Shown here: positions 58,865 to 64,000 of the stretch, piece by piece
How positions within the stretch are numbered: position 1 is the first letter of the stretch
How the letters are laid out: each line of letters begins with the position of its first letter
Notes under the pieces: model-generated
What the model saw: the letters and a program-made list of their open reading frames with translations, nothing else
The model's database searches: none
What the model was told of the DNA's origin: nothing
Assembly (NCBI RefSeq): GCF_964355755.1
Contig: NC_092678.1
Coordinates: 10,886,922 to 10,950,921 of the forward strand
Reading direction: 5' to 3'
Source of the DNA: Antedon mediterranea
Taxonomy: Eukaryota > Echinodermata > Crinoidea > Comatulida > Antedonidae
DNA: 64,000 nucleotides
Made by a program: the position numbers and the translations under genes

Positions 58865-59406
58865 ATCAACCAATTATTTGGTTGGATACGAGTTTAGGGT
58901 AGGAAGTTAAGTACGAGTTGGCATGGGTACGAGTCGACCAGGGGTGAATCGACCAGAGTACACCTGGCCGCCCTACTAGAGCATAGGCTACAGGCCTGCA
59001 GGAATGGGAAATCTGCCCTAGCTATAGGCATAGAAAAGCCATCCTATGAGCATAAAAAGGCCTCGTAGAGCAAGACATGTTAACATATACTACACAGTAC
59101 TAGTACGTCTACCATTTATTATAGTTCCATGGTACTACGGATCACTACTATATAGGTCTAGTAGGCTAGGGTAGGTTTCCATTAATTTCGGTCGCGTTTT
59201 TTCAGGAGGGCATGTGAGAGTTGAGGTAGGTTAGCCCAGCTAGGCTAAACTAACATGTAAGTAGTATTCTACCATAGGATGGGAACGAGTCGGCATGGGG
59301 GTACGGGTTGATCTTTATCCGTATTCTAGGGGGCTGGTCAACCCGTAACGTACCCATGTCAACTCGTACCAAACTTGGCTAACTCGTACCCAAATAATTG
59401 GTCAAC
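58865..59406. mobile_element. Imperfect inverted-repeat element (TACGAGTTGACC family)
   Basis: ATCAACCAATTATTTG at 58865-58880 is matched in reverse complement at 59391-59406, and TACGAGTTGGCATGGGTACG (58912-58931) at 59349-59370. The word ACGAGT(C/T)G(A/G)C recurs several times within both arms, so the arms are built of short subrepeats. Arms of about 90 bp flank an unrelated centre. It looks like a decayed small inverted-repeat element; no clear target duplication was found and the ends are approximate. Confidence 0.5.
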
Positions 59407-59689
59407 TCGTACCAATAGCTTTATAGCTTTATTGATAGCTGGGTTCAAATCTAGGTTGGGACGTTTTTTTCTCATTCTAAAACAGATTTCCTTATAATAA
59501 TAAAATAATAGCGACCTATGAATTTAACTGTAATATTGTATTGTATACATAATATTAGTAGTAATAGTAATTCCCATTGCATTTATTATTATAATATATT
59601 TTACGGTTACCCCTTAATTATACTATAGTATAACTTCCTTGTTATAGTTTACAATATTTTCTTCATAATTCAACAATTTTTTTTCACAG

Positions 59690-59875
59690 CTAATTATCAA
59701 ACTGAATCATCACACACCAAATCTCATGAAATCTCTAGTGTATTTCTCCAAGCTAATTCAGCTACATGGTATTGCCTTGAGGCTAAACTACACTGTATAC
59801 TGGGCACTACCGTCATTCCTGGCCCGTCAACCTGGACCACATTATGGTCCAACACCATAGTCGTGTACTACTGAT
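59690..59875 (+). CDS. Possible internal/terminal exon, unidentified
   Basis: A T-rich tract ending TTTTTTTTCACAG is followed by a 60-codon open stretch with mixed, non-repetitive residues (it includes SATWYCLEAKL and GPSTWTTLW) ending in TGA. It lacks an ATG at its start, as an internal exon would. No domain is recognised, and no partner exon or donor was found. It is recorded only because it is the most protein-like stretch of the right flank; chance is quite possible. Confidence 0.18.
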
Positions 59876-61844
59876 TCCAAATAGTGAATTACATCCTGTG
59901 GTCAAGGATTTATTTGCACTTATGCTTATTTCCTCCAACATACAGAGTACGTAGGGCTTTTAATTTGCTTTTATACCTGTTAATTAAAAAATCGTTTATG
60001 CCTATTGTTGCATAAAGATCAAATTTAGACTGTAAATACTGGGATGATCACCCTAAATTTTCTTTTTCATTTAACAATTTTATATTTCACAGCCAGAAAA
60101 AAGCATAGGCCTAGAGGCTTTTTTTTATTCATAACTGTTGAATTGCATCCCAATACATGGTACCTATTGGTATTATATCTATAATAATAAAGTACTCTCT
60201 TATAAATAGATGTATCTCTCCAAACTACTCCAACTACCTAATCTAATAATAGTACTATTAGCATACTACTGTACACTTTGTAGACAAGAAATAAGTTGCA
60301 TCCACCTAGAGGACTTATGTTAGTACTGTACAGTCGATCGTCCTCTCACTGGTCTGGTCAACATAATCTACGCCTAGATTATTACAGTAATTAAAGTACA
60401 TTATTACAGAGTTGTTTTTTTTTTTTCAGAAATCAAAGTTATGTGTATAGAAAGCAGTACTCGTATTAAAAACTAAGCAGGCTGTACTCTTGAACGCAAA
60501 CTGGCAGGAAAATTTTGAATATTTTTTGTTGTTGAAATGATGGAATCCTAACTTCAATTTCCACGAACTGGAGACGAAGACATATTACGACCCTTTTATT
60601 TAAATTTATTTGGATAGACCTCCATGTAAATTCATTAAAGGCTATATGATTGTTTTATATTTTAATATGTGATAGTAGAAAATCATTGTGTATAATGAGG
60701 ACCATGAATCTGATATTTACTTGCATTCTCATCTTTTTAAAATTTTATTTATAATGCTGGTAATGAATTTACTATTGAAAAAGTCATGTGTCCACTTATC
60801 TCAAATTGTGGCACACCTCTAACCTTGGTAGAACTGACTGTTCTATATGAGTACATTTAATTTGCCATATAGTAGTGTTTCCACCATACTTCAACCTGGT
60901 AATTGAATACATTTCATCAGGGTAAAATTATCACCTTTAACATAAAGTATCCTCCTGAAACATGTATTTGTACTGTACTTCATCTACTATTCATTTAATT
61001 ACTTAATACTAATTTGGGTGATTTATGTCTAGCTTCAGGAATGATCTGAGGCTAGAAGAACGAATTTCTGCACATATAATTTATATAAAAAATAAACCAA
61101 TGAACCAATGTTTTTCCAAATATTTAACCCCTAGGTTGATAACTAACAAAGAAATTATTGAAATTGTGTTCTCACAATATGTGTACTGTATCTACATAAT
61201 TATGCATACTGCTGTACTTGTTTTTAACCGCATAATGGCATTAAAAAAAAAAGAATGTTTTATAATTATTATGTTATTTCCAAATATTAAAGGTCTGAAA
61301 CAGAAACTAAATGTTACCAAACTATGTTTTTCAAAATCTCTATGAAATAATAATATGAACATAATATTAAATTATATTGACTATTTTTGATAATCATCAT
61401 GTCCTTATAAATTCATTGATATTTCTTTTGTGTAATATAGTTCATATATTATGTATTAAATAAATTGGTAAGGCCCTATACTGTTTATATTTAAGGAAAG
61501 TTTATATACACTATTATGTTATGCCTACCAATATTAGTATTAATTGTTTATGTAACTATTTTGTCTAATTGCATTGATTTTTCGTATAGGCCAATGGCAT
61601 TAATGTTTTCTCAAATCAAATTAGCCTAATAATGCCATATTTAGAAACATAATTCATTGATTTCTGATATTCTGTACTTGTGTATGCATTACTAAAATAG
61701 TAGTTATTTTATTTCATTTATAATGTATGTATAAACTTTTATTCAGTATTTTTTTACATTTTTAAGTTTAAAAATTATTAAAATACCTATCTACCTTTCT
61801 GTTATTGTTACTATTATAATATTTTTTGAGGCAGATTGATTTCA

Positions 61845-61850
61845 ATAAAA
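61845..61850 (+). promoter_or_regulatory. Polyadenylation signal AATAAA
   Basis: AATAAA followed by A-rich sequence. With no supported gene upstream it may be fortuitous in such AT-rich DNA. Confidence 0.2.
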
Positions 61851-62171
61851 AAATTTTAAACAATTAATTTGATTTATACTGTACTATGTTAGTTCAGGAG
61901 ATGAAGTGTGTGTTGGTAGAATCTGGTGTGTTGGAGGTTGGTGATGTGAGGTGTATTTTTGTCACTTTAAGACCTAAATTAGAAGTGGATAGGCTTTCAA
62001 ACAACTCCAAGAAGATTCACACAAAAATAATTACTTCCCAATAAAATAGTATGTAACAGTGTATATTACACTACATTGAATAAACTCGAGCGGAAAAATA
62101 ACACACATAAAAAATCATTCATTTCCTTGTCGAAAAGCGCCCTCGCTAGTTTTCTATTAATTTATTAATAA

Positions 62172-62207
62172 CTAGATGGCACGCTCGCTTCGCTCGCGTA
62201 CCATCTA
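62172..62207. repeat. Palindromic hairpin CTAGATGG...CCATCTAG
   Basis: CTAGATGGCACGCTCGC and GCTCGCGTACCATCTAG form a 36-bp interrupted palindrome with a small TTC-type loop. It is strikingly GC-rich in its centre (CGCTCGCTTCGCTCGCG) against AT-rich surroundings. It could be the terminus of a mobile element or a cruciform-forming site. Confidence 0.55.
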
Positions 62208-62237
62208 GGGGTGCTCACAGATGGTTCTCGAATACAG

Positions 62238-62335
62238 TAGAATCCACGGACGGGGACTTTTTTGGGACACTAAACAAAAACGGAAGTGTCCCTCTAATTG
62301 GGGTATTCAGAAATAGAGACAACAAAACCAATACT
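62238..62335. mobile_element. Possible pogo/Tigger-like terminus relic
   Basis: TACAGTAGAATCCACGG followed by GGGACACT and, further in, GTGTCCCTCTAATTGGGG resembles the CAGTAGAA-CC...GGACAC style of pogo/Tigger termini in animal genomes, beside a TA. I did not find the opposite end downstream, so this is a weak call based on resemblance only. Confidence 0.22.
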
Positions 62336-63475
62336 GGATTCCATAAAGGACAATTAATTTATGTGGATTAAAGAAATTAGGGAGAAATGGAAATGTATGT
62401 ACGGGAATTGGGCGGCGGCACGTGGTGGTGGTGATGGAACCGCAGTAATAAAGTTGATTGTATTTATATATTATAAGAACCAAACTAAATAAATAGACCT
62501 AGACATTCTGCAAAATGGAAATCGGAAATTCAAGCTCCTATTCAGTGAAAAATTAAACTGTAGTCTACCTAAATATTTAGGGCAAATCATCGGTTGTGGT
62601 GTTGAACTTCCTGTAAACATTTGTGTGAACCAAACTGGGTCGAATTTCTGTCATGAGTACTGATTTGTTGGCCTGTGATTTATGACGCCTAAGGGATCTA
62701 TCTAGACTTATTTTTTAGAATAATGTACGTACCTGTCAGATACAATTGTCTTGTGTCGTATAATAAATAAGTACTGTAATAGTTACTGAAGTTACTATTA
62801 CAATCTCGTCAATGAAAACACGAAAATGTATATGCACTTACTTATGAAAACGTATACAGTATTATACTCAGTTATTGAAACAGTAGGTTTAAACAAGTTT
62901 CGTTTGTCTGTAAAATGATGTAATCAAGCTGTTTACATGAGTCTTAATTTATAAGCACATCAATAATAAAATAGTTTATCTATCCTGTAATTGGCGAGAT
63001 TATGGTCGCTGTTGAATGAAATAAAGCCAATCGGTATCATATTTGTACAGAAACGTTTTCGCGGCCGAAGGGTGTAACCTAAATTCGTTGTATTATCGTC
63101 AAGAACTAACTGTAACTAAACTTACATAGAAAGTAGGGTATCATAAATTTGGCCTTAGCACTCGGGGGAGTGGCAAAGATGAAGTCCGTGGGACTACTAA
63201 ATATAAATTGTAATGAACCTCGAGGGACATAAATAGGAATATTTCATGTTTCATTATCAATGTATAATAAATGGAAACTGTTTACCGATTCAAATAATAG
63301 AAATTGGTTTTTAACATTTTCCGAACCTATTGCAAGTTTATTCTCAAAGGGCCCATATATTTACCTACCGTATGTGTTAAACCAAGGGCTCATAAATGTA
63401 CCTACAGTACTTGTGTTAAACCAAACTGGATGTTCCATTCATCGCAAATCAATACATTTGTATAATCGTATATTA

Positions 63476-63611
63476 AATCTATCAAAATAGTATTTTTTAA
63501 AGAAAATCGGCCTGTCTTCAACATTATGATGGTGTACTCTAGCAATCTATCAAAATAGTATTTTTTAAAGAAAATCGGCCTGTCTTCAACATTATGATGG
63601 TGTACTCTAGC
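63476..63611. repeat. 68-bp direct tandem duplication, two copies
   Basis: AATCTATCAAAATAGTATTT... at 63476-63543 is repeated without visible change at 63544-63611, both ending GTGTACTCTAGC. The first copy overlaps the end of a 76-codon open frame (63260-63490). Confidence 0.93.
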
Positions 63612-64000
63612 TGTTCAACCGGTTTTCAGCTATTAAAAACAATTATCGTAGGAGGAGATAGGAAAATGCGAAGCCTCTTCGCTATGTAACATTAGGGTTG
63701 AGGGATGGGAAAGCGGATAGGTACAAAGAGGAACAATTTTTAAATATATTCTTTATCCACTGAGTAACGAAATATTTTGTTCATGTTTTATAGGCCTATA
63801 AATAATATACCTCTAAATACAGTAGGCCTAAAACATTTGCGATTTAATACTTTGTTAAAACTGTCACTGTCATAATCGATTGAAATATTAAAGTACATGT
63901 CACGATACACCACTACGACGTTTATATTTTTGGTAATTATTAATTAATACAAACGTTGAGAAGAAACTGTCGGTATAAAGTTTATTTGTATATCTAACAG

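Larger units (their letters stand above)
58537..64000. other. AT-rich single-copy-like region, no convincing gene
   Basis: About 5.5 kb without satellite sequence. It contains an inverted repeat (58865-59406), poly-T/CAG acceptor-like sites near 59690 and 60430, AATAAA signals (for example 61845), a palindromic hairpin (62172-62207), and a 68-bp tandem duplication. Open frames at 61025 (106 codons) and 63260 (76 codons) are AT-rich, with no recognisable domain, and I do not call them genes. The region may include introns or 3' untranslated sequence of a gene extending beyond the window, but I cannot show this. Confidence 0.5.

Noticed and set aside
61025-61345. 106-codon plus-strand frame
   Set aside because: Very AT-rich, dominated by Ile/Lys/Asn codons, crossing an A10 run; no domain recognised. 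It could be untranslated sequence.

Overview
This is a eukaryotic, repeat-dominated window with no convincing protein-coding gene. It is AT-rich. Its non-satellite parts carry many CTAGGCCTAG-like words, poly-T/CAG acceptor-like sites, AATAAA signals, tRNA-derived repeats and DNA transposons with terminal inverted repeats. The word usage reminds me of marine deuterostome genomes, echinoderms in particular. That placement is a weak inference, and nothing here identifies a species.

Layout. (1) 1-20541: an uninterrupted, one-orientation satellite of ~88-bp monomers (roughly 230 copies) with several monomer subtypes and kilobase-scale duplicated blocks. (2) 20542-22407: non-repetitive AT-rich DNA ending in a promoter-like cluster (two CCAAT boxes, a CRE, a GC box). 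(3) 22408-22542: a small island of the 88-bp satellite fused directly to (4) 22543-58300: a second tandem repeat of ~260 bp. Each unit of this repeat looks like a complete RNA polymerase III cassette: TATA-like box, tRNA-like head with A box and B box at tRNA spacing, then a long T run. I estimate 110-120 units. The array is interrupted by a 1.5-kb spacer (22921-24430) and by three DNA transposons with inverted ends: a 2,440-bp hAT-like element (30473-32912) inserted in a B box with an 8-bp duplication, a 992-bp foldback/MULE-like element (33249-34240) with a 10-bp duplication, and an 899-bp long-TIR element (53884-54782) inserted in an A box. (5) 58300-58536: a boundary segment that is also present at 22918-23152. 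(6) 58537-64000: AT-rich single-copy-like DNA with an inverted repeat, a 68-bp tandem duplication and weak exon-like stretches.

The main point of interest is the second array: a satellite built from tRNA-like pol III transcription cassettes, in recognisable subfamilies (some with broken B boxes), still being amplified in blocks of about ten units (a near-identical 2,598-bp tandem duplication at ~37.6-42.8 kb). Short open frames throughout both satellites are by-products of the repeat sequence and are not annotated as genes. Coordinates of repeat block edges are approximate to a few tens of bases because they were read by eye.
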